35,735 bases of DNA, from NCBI GenBank assembly GCA_903911825.1, contig CAIWFB010000121.1, positions 1 through 35,735 of the forward strand, written 5' to 3'. The DNA comes from an uncultured Verrucomicrobia subdivision 3 bacterium (GTDB taxonomy: Bacteria > Verrucomicrobiota > Verrucomicrobiia > Limisphaerales > UBA11358). The translations under genes and the position numbers were made by a program. Positions 15,887 through 23,794 of this stretch are shown here, one piece after another. The notes below the pieces were generated by a model. The model was not told the origin of the DNA. It saw only the letters and a list, made by a program, of their open reading frames with translations, and made no database searches. The first letter of the stretch is position 1. Each line of letters opens with the position of its first letter.

Positions 15887-17004
15887 GCATTTTGAGCGCG
15901 CGCAACAACCCAGCGGATGTTCGCCATCTGCGACTGGCTTTACGGCTGGCGCAGAAAGGTTTTGGCGAAACGTCGCCGAATCCGATGGTCGGTGCCGTGC
16001 TGGCGCGGCGCGGAAAAATCATCGGACGCGGCTGGCATCGCGGCGCAGGTTTGCCGCACGCGGAAATCGAAGCCCTGCGCGACGCGGAAAAACTTGGCCA
16101 CACTTCAAAAGGCGCGACACTCTATGTCACGCTGGAACCGTGTTGCACGCACGGGCGCACACCGCCTTGCACGGCGGTGATTCTCGCGGCGGGCATTGCG
16201 CGCGTGGTTGTTGGCGCGACGGACCCGAATCCGCAGCACGCAGGAAAAGGTTTTAAGATTTTGCAGCGCGCGGGCGTAGCGGTCGTTCACGGAATTTTAA
16301 GCGAAGAATGCAGCGCACTGAATGAGGCTTTCAATCATTGGATTGTTGCCCGCACGCCATTCGTCACGGTAAAAGCGGCGATGACGTTGGATGGAAAAAT
16401 CGCCACGGCGAGCGGTGAATCAAAATGGATTACCGGAGAAAAGGCCCGCGCTCACGGCATGAAATTGCGGCGGGGCAACGATGCGATTCTTGTCGGGGTC
16501 AATACGGTGCTGGCGGATAATCCCTCGCTGACCGTGCGCGCAGGAAAAGCTAAACCGATTCGCCGCATCGTGCTGGATTCGCTGGCGCGGACGCCGCTGA
16601 ACGCCAAAATCGTGAGCGATGAATTTGCTCAATTCACCACGATCGCGGTCGGTAAAAAAGCGTCCAAGCAACGGGTCGCCGCCTTGGCGAAAAAAGTTCA
16701 AGTCGTCGTGGCTCCTTTCGCTAATTCAAAACTCAACCTGTGCTGGTTGTTAAAAAAACTTGGCGCAGAAAACGTCGCCAGCCTGCTCATCGAAGGCGGC
16801 GGTGAAGTGAATGCTTCATTTTTGCTCGGTGGTTTGGCACAGCGAGTGGCTTTCTTTTATGCTCCGAAAATTCTCGGCGGGCGGGATGCTCGCAGAGGCG
16901 TGGCGGGCGAAGGCGCGAAGAATTTGTTAGACGTGGTGCAACTGCACGAAGTCAAATGGCGCCAGTTGGGCGACGATTTATTACTGACGGCCAAGGTGAT
17001 TTAA
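15883..17004 (+). CDS. ribD: Bifunctional riboflavin biosynthesis protein RibD (373 aa)
   Basis: RibD deaminates diaminohydroxyphosphoribosylaminopyrimidine and reduces the product's ribose with NADPH, steps two and three of riboflavin synthesis. The N-terminal cytidine-deaminase-like domain shows the zinc site HAE (59-61) with PCCTHGRTPPC (86-96; Cys87 and Cys96), and SPNPMVGAV. The C-terminal reductase domain shows VTVKAAMTLDGKIA, SKWITGEKAR, DAILVGVNTVLADNPSLTVR and LLIEGGGEVNASFL. No ATG is available: TTG at 15883 or TTG at 15892 are the candidates, the former overlapping the lipoprotein stop codon. Riboflavin synthase follows after 42 bases. No FMN riboswitch was seen upstream. Confidence 0.94.
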   Translation: MSILSARNNPADVRHLRLALRLAQKGFGETSPNPMVGAVLARRGKIIGRGWHRGAGLPHAEIEALRDAEKLGHTSKGATLYVTLEPCCTHGRTPPCTAVILAAGIARVVVGATDPNPQHAGKGFKILQRAGVAVVHGILSEECSALNEAFNHWIVARTPFVTVKAAMTLDGKIATASGESKWITGEKARAHGMKLRRGNDAILVGVNTVLADNPSLTVRAGKAKPIRRIVLDSLARTPLNAKIVSDEFAQFTTIAVGKKASKQRVAALAKKVQVVVAPFANSKLNLCWLLKKLGAENVASLLIEGGGEVNASFLLGGLAQRVAFFYAPKILGGRDARRGVAGEGAKNLLDVVQLHEVKWRQLGDDLLLTAKVI

Positions 17005-17046
17005 TCACGGCTCGACGGCGTCGCGTATGACCTTTAAAATTTTCCT

Positions 17047-17655
17047 ATGTTCACAGGTATTGTTGAAGAAGCGGGCGTGGTTAAAAGCATCAAGCCCACG
17101 GCGCGAGCGATTCAATTGACGATTCGCGCGCAGGCGATTGCGCGCGGCGTCAAACTGGGCGCGAGCGTGGCGGTGAATGGTTGCTGTCTCACGGTGGTGA
17201 AGATTTCGGCGGTCGGCAAAGCGAAGCTGCTCCAATTCGATGTGCTACAAGAAAGTTGGCAGCGCACGAATCTGCAATTCGCGAAAGCTGGAGCCATCGT
17301 CAATCTGGAGCGCCCGCTGCGCGCGGACGGCGAACTGGGCGGCCATTTCGTCACGGGTCATGTGGATGGCGTGGGCAAAATCATCCGCTGGGAGCGGTCA
17401 GGCAAGGATCACATTCTCGAAATCGCCGCTTCGGCTGACGTGCTGCGCTACGTGGTTTTTAAAGGCTCCATCGCGGTGGACGGCATCAGTCTCACCGTTG
17501 CGGGTGTGACCAAAAACAGTTTCAAGCTGTGGATCATTCCGCACACGTTTGCCATCACGGCGTTGCGCGAACGGCAGGTGGGCGACGCGGTAAATCTGGA
17601 GGCGGATTTGCTCGGCAAATATGTGGAACGGTTTCTGGCGGCACGAAAGCGTTGA
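17047..17655 (+). CDS. ribE: Riboflavin synthase alpha chain (202 aa)
   Basis: Catalyses dismutation of two 6,7-dimethyl-8-ribityllumazine molecules to riboflavin, the last step of the pathway; normally a cytosolic trimer. The start MFTGIVEEAG is the family signature. Two lumazine-binding domains are visible: VNGCCLTV (43-50) with FDVLQESWQRTNL in the first, and HFVTGHVDGVG (100-110) with IAVDGISLTVAGV and WIIPHTFAITAL in the second, ending NLEADLLGKYVER. Length is typical. It follows ribD in the same direction. The lumazine synthase and RibA/B genes of the pathway are not in the window. Confidence 0.95.
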   Translation: MFTGIVEEAGVVKSIKPTARAIQLTIRAQAIARGVKLGASVAVNGCCLTVVKISAVGKAKLLQFDVLQESWQRTNLQFAKAGAIVNLERPLRADGELGGHFVTGHVDGVGKIIRWERSGKDHILEIAASADVLRYVVFKGSIAVDGISLTVAGVTKNSFKLWIIPHTFAITALRERQVGDAVNLEADLLGKYVERFLAARKR

Positions 17656-17675
17656 AGCCAAGCGGCTTTCCTTGC

Positions 17676-17704
17676 TTGAAAAATTAACCCGTTTGCCACA
17701 TAAT
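17676..17704 (+). promoter_or_regulatory. Sigma-70-type promoter candidate for olsB-olsA
   Basis: TTGAAA (17676-17681) and CATAAT (17699-17704) are separated by 17 bases, each matching the consensus at five of six positions. The olsB start follows 28 bases further on. Confidence 0.6.
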
Positions 17705-17732
17705 CGTCACATAACTTGGACAGTCTATTGCC

Positions 17733-18491
17733 GTGAATGTTACGAAAGAATCTATTCGCCTGTTGGTCGGTTCCGCCGGTCAGTATGCCACCCGTTTAGC
17801 CCGCACCCCGGAAGATGTGCGCGCGGCTCAACAACTGCGCTTTGAAGTTTTCAATCTCGAATTGAACGAAGGCTTGGAGCAATCCTACGCCACCGGTTTG
17901 GATGCCGACCCCTTTGACGCCGTCTGCGACCACCTCTTGGTCGAGCACGTTCCCTCGAAAAGCATCGTGGGCACCTACCGTTTACAGACCGGCACGAACG
18001 CGGCGAAAAATCTTGGCTACTACTGCGCGCAGGAATTTGAGTTTGAAGTTTTCGAATCGCTCCGCAGTGAAATCGTCGAGCTTGGTCGCGCGTGCGTGCA
18101 TCGGCAACATCGCAATCTGATCGTGCTCGGCCTGCTCTGGAAAGGCATCGCGGATTACGCCACCGAACGCGGCGGACGTTATTTGATTGGTTGCAGTTCC
18201 ATCACGTCGCAAGACCCGGCGGTGGGCGCCTCGGCGTATTCGCAACTGTGCCGTAAATTTCTCGTGGACACCGCGTGGCGCACGAAACCGCTGCCCGCGT
18301 ATGATTGCGATCTGCACGCTGTTACCGAAGAGAAAGCGGAAATTCCTAAACTGCTGCGCGCCTACATGAGTATCGGCGCCAAGATTTGCGGCCCCCCCGC
18401 GCTCGACCGGCATTTTCAGACGATTGATTTCCTCACGTTTGTCGACTTGGAAACGCTTTCGCCCGCCACCCGCGCCCGTTTCTTTAGCTAA
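17733..18491 (+). CDS. olsB: OlsB-like ornithine N-acyltransferase / hemolysin-like GNAT protein (252 aa)
   Basis: The GNAT-fold family that transfers a 3-hydroxyacyl chain from acyl carrier protein to the alpha-amino group of ornithine, forming lyso-ornithine lipid. Recognised by the N-terminal ARTPEDVRAAQQLRFEVFN with the following acidic segment DPFDAVCDHLLV, SIVGTYRLQ, FEVFESLRSEIVELGRACVH, and IGCSSITSQDP. The start is GTG at 17733, 28 bases after a good promoter candidate. The next gene, 19 bases downstream, is a PlsC-type acyltransferase, matching the OlsB-OlsA order. Ornithine lipids are phosphorus-free membrane lipids often induced under phosphate limitation, but no Pho box was seen. 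Confidence 0.88.
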   Translation: MNVTKESIRLLVGSAGQYATRLARTPEDVRAAQQLRFEVFNLELNEGLEQSYATGLDADPFDAVCDHLLVEHVPSKSIVGTYRLQTGTNAAKNLGYYCAQEFEFEVFESLRSEIVELGRACVHRQHRNLIVLGLLWKGIADYATERGGRYLIGCSSITSQDPAVGASAYSQLCRKFLVDTAWRTKPLPAYDCDLHAVTEEKAEIPKLLRAYMSIGAKICGPPALDRHFQTIDFLTFVDLETLSPATRARFFS

Positions 18492-18510
18492 TCTGTCGCG
18501 AATTTTGCCG

Positions 18511-19248
18511 ATGACTATTCGCGCTGCGGGGAAACTTTGTTGGTTCTTACTCCAAGTTGGGCTCAACGTCGGCCTGTATTTTTTTACCGTCGCGTTCGTG
18601 CCTGCGCAAAAAAAACGGCTCGCGCGCGCCCGCTGGCTGCACATGGCGGCGACGCGGCATCTGAAAATTTTTGGCTACTCCGCACAACTCTCCGGCGCGA
18701 TTCCGAAAAAAGGTTTTCTCGTCAGCAACCACCTAAGCTACTTCGATATTCTTGCGCTTGGAGCGACGACGCCCGCCGTATTTGTCTCGAAAGCAGATGT
18801 GCGCCGCTGGCCGCTGTTCGGCTGGCTTTCGTCACTCGCGGGCACCGTTTTTATCGAACGCGAACGCCGTTCCCACGTCGGCGCGGTGAATCGGGAAATT
18901 GAATCCGCCTTGGCCGAAGGCGCGCTCGTCGTGGTTTTTCCGGAAGGCACCAGTTCGAATGGCGAAACCATTTTGCCATTCCGCTCGTCGCTACTGGAAC
19001 CTGCGTTGCGCGGTGGACATTCCATTTCTACGGCATGGGTTCACTACGAATTGCCGGGCGGCGATGCGAAGCAAGAAGTCTGTTACTGGGGCGACCATTC
19101 ATTCTTCCCGCACTTGCTCAATCTGCTGGGGAAAAAATCGGTGCGCGGAACGATTCGCTTTGGAAGTTTTGAACGCACCACGGACGACCGCAAGGAACTC
19201 GCTGGCCAACTGCAAGCCGCCGTCGAGAAATTGAAAACTGGAAATTAA
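18511..19248 (+). CDS. olsA: 1-acyl-glycerol-phosphate / lyso-ornithine-lipid acyltransferase, PlsC family (245 aa)
   Basis: Membrane-associated acyltransferase. An N-terminal hydrophobic stretch (about 8-30) precedes the catalytic block SNHLSYFDILAL with the HX4D motif (His74, Asp79), the substrate-binding block FIERERRS, and the PEGTSSNG motif (144-151). Its position just behind olsB suggests it O-acylates lyso-ornithine lipid (OlsA), though a role as phosphatidic-acid-forming PlsC cannot be excluded. The ATG at 18511 is chosen; an upstream in-frame ATG would overlap olsB and add a non-hydrophobic Arg/Pro-rich extension. It ends 9 bases before the convergent exonuclease gene. Confidence 0.88.
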   Translation: MTIRAAGKLCWFLLQVGLNVGLYFFTVAFVPAQKKRLARARWLHMAATRHLKIFGYSAQLSGAIPKKGFLVSNHLSYFDILALGATTPAVFVSKADVRRWPLFGWLSSLAGTVFIERERRSHVGAVNREIESALAEGALVVVFPEGTSSNGETILPFRSSLLEPALRGGHSISTAWVHYELPGGDAKQEVCYWGDHSFFPHLLNLLGKKSVRGTIRFGSFERTTDDRKELAGQLQAAVEKLKTGN

Positions 19249-19257
19249 AGCAGACGC

Positions 19258-19794
19258 TCACCACTTCACCGGAGCCGTCATCTTTTTGCCCATGCGATTG
19301 TTGAAGTGAATCTGCCGGTGCTGCTTGCCGTATTCGTAAACGAGCTTGGTAATTTTCACATCGTAGCAGCAATATTCCGCGATCTCCGCCAGCTTGCCTT
19401 CCTTGAACCACCGAATCGCCTGCAAGCCTTCCGCCGTTTTTTCCACGCCGAACGTCGCCGTCGCAATCGAATCGAGCGAGAGCCGGTGGCCCAGTTCGTT
19501 CTGCAATTCTACCAGCATATCGAGCGTGGGCAATTGGCTCAAATCCAGCGACGTGTAACCGTGCAAGACTTCGTAATCAAAGCGCAGGTGATTGAAACCC
19601 ACGATCAGATCGGCGCGTTGCAGGTCTTTGATGAGGTCATCCACCTGCTTCTCACCGTAAATTTTATATTCGCCGGTGACACTGCTGCACGTCACGCCCA
19701 CGCTCATGCCCATCTTGGAAATGTTGCCCCAGCCGCCCACTTCATCAGCGGACTTTTGTGTTTCCAGATCGAAATAGAGAATGTTCTTGGCCAC
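19258..19794 (-). CDS. RNase H-like DEDD 3'-5' exonuclease domain protein (178 aa)
   Basis: A single ribonuclease-H-like exonuclease domain. ILYFDLET (Asp9, Glu11) is Exo I, LIVGFNHLRFDYEVL is Exo II and EIAEYCCYDVKITKLVYEYG is Exo III, where the YCxxD pattern is that of YprB-like DEDD proteins. Such proteins are annotated as ribonuclease H-like or predicted 3'-5' exonucleases; the substrate is unknown. The start is GTG at 19794, with no visible ribosome binding site, and four copies of a 7-base repeat lie immediately upstream (19802-19829). Convergent with olsA. Confidence 0.82.
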   Translation of the reverse strand: MAKNILYFDLETQKSADEVGGWGNISKMGMSVGVTCSSVTGEYKIYGEKQVDDLIKDLQRADLIVGFNHLRFDYEVLHGYTSLDLSQLPTLDMLVELQNELGHRLSLDSIATATFGVEKTAEGLQAIRWFKEGKLAEIAEYCCYDVKITKLVYEYGKQHRQIHFNNRMGKKMTAPVKW

Positions 19795-19801
19795 GCGATA
19801 A

Positions 19802-19829
19802 ATCTACGATTTACGATTTACGATTTACG
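19802..19829. repeat. Four tandem 7-base repeats upstream of the exonuclease gene
   Basis: Four consecutive ATYTACG heptads (19802-19808, 19809-19815, 19816-19822, 19823-19829), seven bases from the exonuclease GTG start, in the gap to the divergent thioredoxin-like gene. Confidence 0.88.
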
Positions 19830-19885
19830 AGCTTTTTCCCGCAACTTTGCGCTTTTAACTTGGGCGGCGAAAATTATAGTTGGGT

Positions 19886-20461
19886 ATGGCTCTGACACCT
19901 TCGACCATGTTGCCGCTCGGCACGCCCGCGCCGGACTTTCAATTACCGGATACTGACGGAAAAATCACTTCACTCAACAGTTTCAAAGACAAGGCCGCGC
20001 TCGTCGTCATCTTCATGTGCAACCATTGTCCCTACGTGGTGCACATCCGCAGCGGTCTGGCGCAACTGGCGAAGGATTATCAAGTGCGCGGCGTCGCCAT
20101 CATCGGCATCAACGCCAACGACGCGCAAAAATATCCCGCCGACAGTCCGGTCAAGATGCGCGAAGAAGTTAAAAGCGCGGGCTACACGTTTCCGTATCTC
20201 TTTGATGAAACTCAAGCCGTCGCCAAAGCGTATCGGGCCGCTTGCACGCCGGATATTTTTCTCTTCGATCGCGGTCGTCGCCTCGTCTACCGCGGTCAGT
20301 TCGACGCCAGCCGCCCCGGTAATGGCATTCCCGTGACCGGAAAAGATTTATGCGCCGCGCTCGATGCCGTGCTGGCGGGCAAGCCGACTTCCACGCTGCA
20401 AGTCGCCAGCATCGGCTGCAACATCAAGTGGAAAGCCGGGAATGAGCCAAAATATTTTTGA
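19886..20461 (+). CDS. Thioredoxin-fold redoxin (AhpC/TSA-like, 191 aa)
   Basis: A cytosolic redoxin-type protein without a signal peptide. The thioredoxin fold entry PLGTPAPDFQLPDTDGK is followed by LVVIFMCNHCPYVVH, with the redox motif CNHC (45-48), GVAIIGINANDAQKYPADSP, and RAACTPDIFLFDRGRRLVYRGQFDASRPGN containing the cis-Pro region. This matches the broadly distributed thioredoxin family of about 190 aa with a conserved CNHCPYV motif, whose substrate is not established. The ATG at 19886 is preferred over TTG at 19880. An imperfect long inverted repeat follows the gene. Confidence 0.87.
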   Translation: MALTPSTMLPLGTPAPDFQLPDTDGKITSLNSFKDKAALVVIFMCNHCPYVVHIRSGLAQLAKDYQVRGVAIIGINANDAQKYPADSPVKMREEVKSAGYTFPYLFDETQAVAKAYRAACTPDIFLFDRGRRLVYRGQFDASRPGNGIPVTGKDLCAALDAVLAGKPTSTLQVASIGCNIKWKAGNEPKYF

Positions 20462-20470
20462 GGCTGATGA

Positions 20471-20566
20471 AACCGCGAAATACACGAAATACGCGAACGG
20501 GAAAACCGGAGATCTGCATTCCATCATTTGATTTTTGCTTTCGCGTATTTCGCGTATTTCGCGGTT
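20471..20566. repeat. 27-bp inverted repeat built from 9-base units
   Basis: The left arm (20471-20497) and right arm (20540-20566) are reverse complements with one mismatch, separated by 42 bases. Each arm is itself a tandem of a CGCGAAATA-like nonamer. It lies between the redoxin gene and the sigma factor and could form a long hairpin acting as a terminator or mRNA end protector, or represent a REP-like repeat. There is no T tract. Confidence 0.85.
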
Positions 20567-20707
20567 AAAAACTGTTTCCTCATGAAAACCCTTGCCTTCC
20601 CCGATCTCGAAGGCGGAGCTGCCGTTCCGGAAGATTTATTTTCGGGTGCAAAAATAATTCAAAGGATTCGGCCCGCGGTGGTTTCTCATTCCACAGAAGC
20701 AACCCTC

Positions 20708-21310
20708 ATGGCCGATGCCGACGCAGAACTAGTGCGCCAAAGCCTACGCGGCAACTCGTCGGCTTTTGAGGAACTAGTGCGCAAGCACCAACAGATGATT
20801 CACGCCCTGACATTTCGTATGACCGGCTCGTCCGCCGACGCCGAGGATCTCGCGCAGGAGGCTTTCATCCGAGCCTACGCCCGGATCGGCACCTTCAGCG
20901 GCGGCGCGAAGTTTTCGACGTGGCTATACAGCATCGCCATGCACGCTTGCCTGAACTGGCGGCGCAGCGAGGCGCGCAGGAATCAAGCACATGCCAATTG
21001 CGCGGAGGAAATGCTCGCGGAACATTCCGGTGGCAAATCCTCCGCGACGGAAAACGAGGCCGCGCGACAAGCGCAAGCAGCGCTGCTGAAATTGCCCGCG
21101 AAACAACGCGCCGCCATCGTGCTGACAATCTACGATGGACTGAACCACGCCGAGGCCGCGCAGGTTTTGAGCTGCTCGGAAACAACCATTTCCTGGCGCG
21201 TGTTTGCCGCGAAACGAAAATTGAAACAACTCCTCACCGCCCGCGATTCTGAATCAATCAGCGCAGCTGGGGAAACAACGCGCGCCGCCAGCGCGCCCAA
21301 TGAGCCATGA
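20708..21310 (+). CDS. ECF-type RNA polymerase sigma factor (200 aa)
   Basis: Region 2 (about 18-88) shows SAFEELVRKHQQMI, SADAEDLAQEAFIRAYARI and FSTWLYSIAMHACLNWRR; region 4 (about 125-180) shows LPAKQRAAIVLTIYDGLNHAEAAQVL and a helix-turn-helix SETTISWRVFAAKRKLKQLL. This is the RpoE-like ECF layout with a normal length. The ATG at 20708 is chosen because it gives the usual short N-terminus; an in-frame ATG at 20583 would add 42 unconserved residues. Its stop overlaps the start of the following small membrane protein (ATGA at 21307-21310), and a pseudopilus operon follows. It probably controls this operon with the downstream protein as anti-sigma, which is an inference from position. Confidence 0.92.
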   Translation: MADADAELVRQSLRGNSSAFEELVRKHQQMIHALTFRMTGSSADAEDLAQEAFIRAYARIGTFSGGAKFSTWLYSIAMHACLNWRRSEARRNQAHANCAEEMLAEHSGGKSSATENEAARQAQAALLKLPAKQRAAIVLTIYDGLNHAEAAQVLSCSETTISWRVFAAKRKLKQLLTARDSESISAAGETTRAASAPNEP

Positions 21311-21657
21311 ATGATTTTGAGCTCGAAGCCAGCTTGAAAAGCGTTCAACTACCGGAACGTTCGGAAGAATATTGGAATGATTTCCCGTCGCGTGTCCGCG
21401 TGCAACTTCGCCACTCGCCAGGGGAGTTCAAGCCACGTAGCGTGTGGCGACCAAGATTCCAATGGGCGGGAGCCTTTGCGCTGGCGCTCGCCTTGATGTA
21501 TGTCGGCGAGCGGTTTCATCCACTGGAAACCGCGAGCAAAGCCATCACCAAGCACGAGCACAATCTCCGGTTACAAGTCGCGCAGCTCGAATCCGGTTTG
21601 CGCATCCTGATGTTCAACCCGCACGGCATGGGCTACTTGCTCGCGGAAGCAAATTGA
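21307..21657 (+). CDS. Small single-pass membrane protein, candidate anti-sigma factor (116 aa)
   Basis: Cytoplasmic N-terminal part of about 50 residues (LPERSEEYWNDFPSRVRVQL), one membrane segment (about 52-67, FQWAGAFALALALMYVG) and a periplasmic coiled-coil-like tail (KHEHNLRLQVAQLESGL). No zinc-binding HxxxCxxC motif is seen, so it is not a classical ZAS-domain anti-sigma. The ATGA overlap with the sigma gene and the topology make an anti-sigma or sigma-partner role the best guess. The GspE-like gene starts 3 bases after its stop. Confidence 0.72.
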   Translation: MNDFELEASLKSVQLPERSEEYWNDFPSRVRVQLRHSPGEFKPRSVWRPRFQWAGAFALALALMYVGERFHPLETASKAITKHEHNLRLQVAQLESGLRILMFNPHGMGYLLAEAN

Positions 21658-21660
21658 TTT

Positions 21661-22761
21661 ATGGCGACCAAAAATATCCCAGCCGAAGCTGAGAACATCG
21701 CCGCGAATTCCGCGCCGGAAGTTTTGGAGAACATCGTCGCTCTCGCTGAGAAGAAAAGTGCGAGCGACATCCATTTTCAGATGCGCGGCAAGGTCGCCGA
21801 AGTCGGCTTTCGGCTCGACGGCCTCATCACGCCGGTGTGCGAACTGCCCGCCGAGGTTGCGGAACGCGTCTTTGGCCGGATTAAATTTCTCGCGCGGTTG
21901 AAAACGTATCAAGAATCATTGCCGCAAGATGGCCGTATTTCACACGACGAACTGAAATGCAAAAACGACATTCGCGTGGCGACGTATCCGACCGTCACCG
22001 GCGAAAAAATTGTCCTGCGCCTGTTCAATTCTGCGACCGCCAAGGCGCTGACTGAGCTGGCTTTCCCGGCGGATGCGCAGACGGAATTGGAAAATTTCCT
22101 CCGCCAATCAAGCGGGATGATGTTGCTCACCGGTCCGGCCGGCAGCGGCAAAACGACCACGATTTACGCATGTCTGCGGCATCTCGCGGAACTCGGCGGA
22201 CGCCACATCATCACGATTGAAGACCCGGTGGAACAGGTCGTGCCCGGCACGATGCAGACAGAGATCAACGAAGCGACCGGACTGGATTTTGCCAAGGCCG
22301 CGCGACACTTGCTCCGCCAAGATCCACAGGTGCTTATCATCGGCGAGATCCGCGACGAAGCGACCGCTCAGCTTGCCGTGCGCGCCGGACTCACTGGGCA
22401 TCTGGTCATCTCCACGCTTCACGCCGGTTCTTGCAAAGGTGTGTTCGAACGCTTGCTCACGATGTGTCCCGATCATTCCGCCGTGGCCAGTGCGGTGGAA
22501 CTGGTCTTGAATCAACGCCTCATTCGCAAAGTTTGCTCCACGTGCGAAGGCGCGGGCTGCGAAACCTGTCTGCACACGGGCTACAACGGCCGCGTGCCAC
22601 TCGTGGAATGGTTGCGCATGAGCGAACCGCTGCGCGATCAAGTTCGCCGGCGCGAATTGTCCACGATCGCGCCGTTACAAACCCTCGAATCCGCCGCACG
22701 TCAGCTCGTCAATCAAGGGGCGACCAACGAAGCGGAGTTCAAACGAATTTTTGGATTATGA
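21661..22761 (+). CDS. GspE/PilB-type secretion or pilus assembly ATPase (366 aa)
   Basis: A short GspE: it lacks the long N-terminal N1 domain and starts at the N2-like domain (SASDIHFQMRGKVAEVGFRLDG). Walker A is GPAGSGKT (158-165), the Asp box is IITIEDPVEQ, Walker B is VLIIGEIRDEATAQLA (224-239) and the His box is GHLVISTLHAGS. A tetracysteine zinc site (Cys292, Cys295, Cys300, Cys303) is typical of GspE/PilB assembly ATPases and absent from PilT retraction ATPases. The hexamer would power pseudopilus assembly at the inner membrane. The stop overlaps the start of the first gspF (ATGA, 22758-22761). Without N1 the link to a GspL-like partner is probably absent. Confidence 0.93.
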   Translation: MATKNIPAEAENIAANSAPEVLENIVALAEKKSASDIHFQMRGKVAEVGFRLDGLITPVCELPAEVAERVFGRIKFLARLKTYQESLPQDGRISHDELKCKNDIRVATYPTVTGEKIVLRLFNSATAKALTELAFPADAQTELENFLRQSSGMMLLTGPAGSGKTTTIYACLRHLAELGGRHIITIEDPVEQVVPGTMQTEINEATGLDFAKAARHLLRQDPQVLIIGEIRDEATAQLAVRAGLTGHLVISTLHAGSCKGVFERLLTMCPDHSAVASAVELVLNQRLIRKVCSTCEGAGCETCLHTGYNGRVPLVEWLRMSEPLRDQVRRRELSTIAPLQTLESAARQLVNQGATNEAEFKRIFGL

Positions 22762-23771
22762 AAACCGACGAATTTGCGTTCTTCAATCAGCAGCTCGCCG
22801 CGATGCTGCGCGATGGCATTCCGCTCGAAGGCGCGTTGAAACGGCTGTGCTCCGAAATGCGCGCCGGTTCGCTGCGGAACGAATTACAAGCCCTTGAAAC
22901 CGATCTTGCAAAAGGCACGCCGATGGCGGACGCCCTCGCGCCGCGCCAGTTGCCGGAACTTTACAAGCGCATGATCGTAGTGGGCGTGAAAGGCAACGAC
23001 TTGCCCGGCGCGCTGACGATGCTCGCGGATTATTTCCAGCGGCAAAACCAGGTGTGGACCCGACTCAAAAGCATGATGACCTATCCGCTCATCGTGCTGA
23101 TCGTGGCGCTGCTGATTTCGCTCGTGTTGTCCGGCGCATGGGCGTGGGTCATCGGGCCCGCGTTTAAAGACATCTTTGCGGGCATGGGCGTAAGTTTGCC
23201 CGGGTTCACCATTTTCGTTTTTTCCACGCTAGAATCTATCTGGGCGTTTCCGGCGGCAATTTTCATCATTCTCCTAGCGACTTTGGCGACGATTTTTCTA
23301 CCAGTCATCCGTGAAAAAATCCTTTGGCATTTGCCCGCTTTCAAGGAAGCCACCGTTTCGCGCATCGCCTCTTCCATTCACCTTTTACTGAAAAATGGCG
23401 TGAGCTTGCCGGAGGCGATCAGTCTGGCAGAACAATTGGAAACCAGCCCGCAGGCCGTGGCCGATCTTAAAAACTGGCGGCAAAAGCTGGCTCATGGCAC
23501 GGCGAAATTCTCTGAGGTCGCGGCGGGAAATAAACTTATTCCGCCGATGTTCACCTGGCTCGTTTCGGGTGCGGGCGAAAATCTAACCGAAGGATTTAAG
23601 CGGGCGGCGGAAGTTTATCATGCCCGCGCCATTTATCGGACCGAGGTCGCGCTCTACATGGTGCTGCCGCTGGCCTCGCTCTTTTTGGGTGCGGTGGTCA
23701 TCTCGCAGGCATTTTTGGTGATCTCCATGTTTCTGCCGATGATTGCCATGCTGGGTGGTTTGAGCGGCTAG
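22758..23771 (+). CDS. GspF/PilC-type inner membrane platform protein (337 aa)
   Basis: Begins MKTDEFAFFNQQLAAMLRDGIPLEGALKRL, the canonical first GspF cytoplasmic domain, and repeats the fold after the membrane segments (about 105-130, 150-175): FKEATVSRIASSIHLLLKNGVSLPEAISLAEQ. The third segment lies near the C-terminus (about 300-330). GspF forms the membrane core that couples the GspE motor to pilin extraction. The length is slightly short compared with about 400 aa for T2SS GspF. The start is set by the ATGA overlap with gspE. The stop is TAG and the second GspF-like gene follows after 23 bases. Confidence 0.9.
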   Translation: MKTDEFAFFNQQLAAMLRDGIPLEGALKRLCSEMRAGSLRNELQALETDLAKGTPMADALAPRQLPELYKRMIVVGVKGNDLPGALTMLADYFQRQNQVWTRLKSMMTYPLIVLIVALLISLVLSGAWAWVIGPAFKDIFAGMGVSLPGFTIFVFSTLESIWAFPAAIFIILLATLATIFLPVIREKILWHLPAFKEATVSRIASSIHLLLKNGVSLPEAISLAEQLETSPQAVADLKNWRQKLAHGTAKFSEVAAGNKLIPPMFTWLVSGAGENLTEGFKRAAEVYHARAIYRTEVALYMVLPLASLFLGAVVISQAFLVISMFLPMIAMLGGLSG

Positions 23772-23794
23772 AGACTTGAACCAAAGAATTACCG

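Noticed and set aside
15887-15930. FMN riboswitch before ribD
   Set aside because: The gene overlaps a small lipoprotein, and no conserved RFN element sequence or fold is visible in the short leader.
19801-19829. CRISPR array
   Set aside because: The units are only seven bases, without spacers or cas genes.
22431-22757. N-terminal extension of the first gspF
   Set aside because: It overlaps the conserved zinc-site end of gspE in another frame. The ATGA overlap at 22758 is the natural start.
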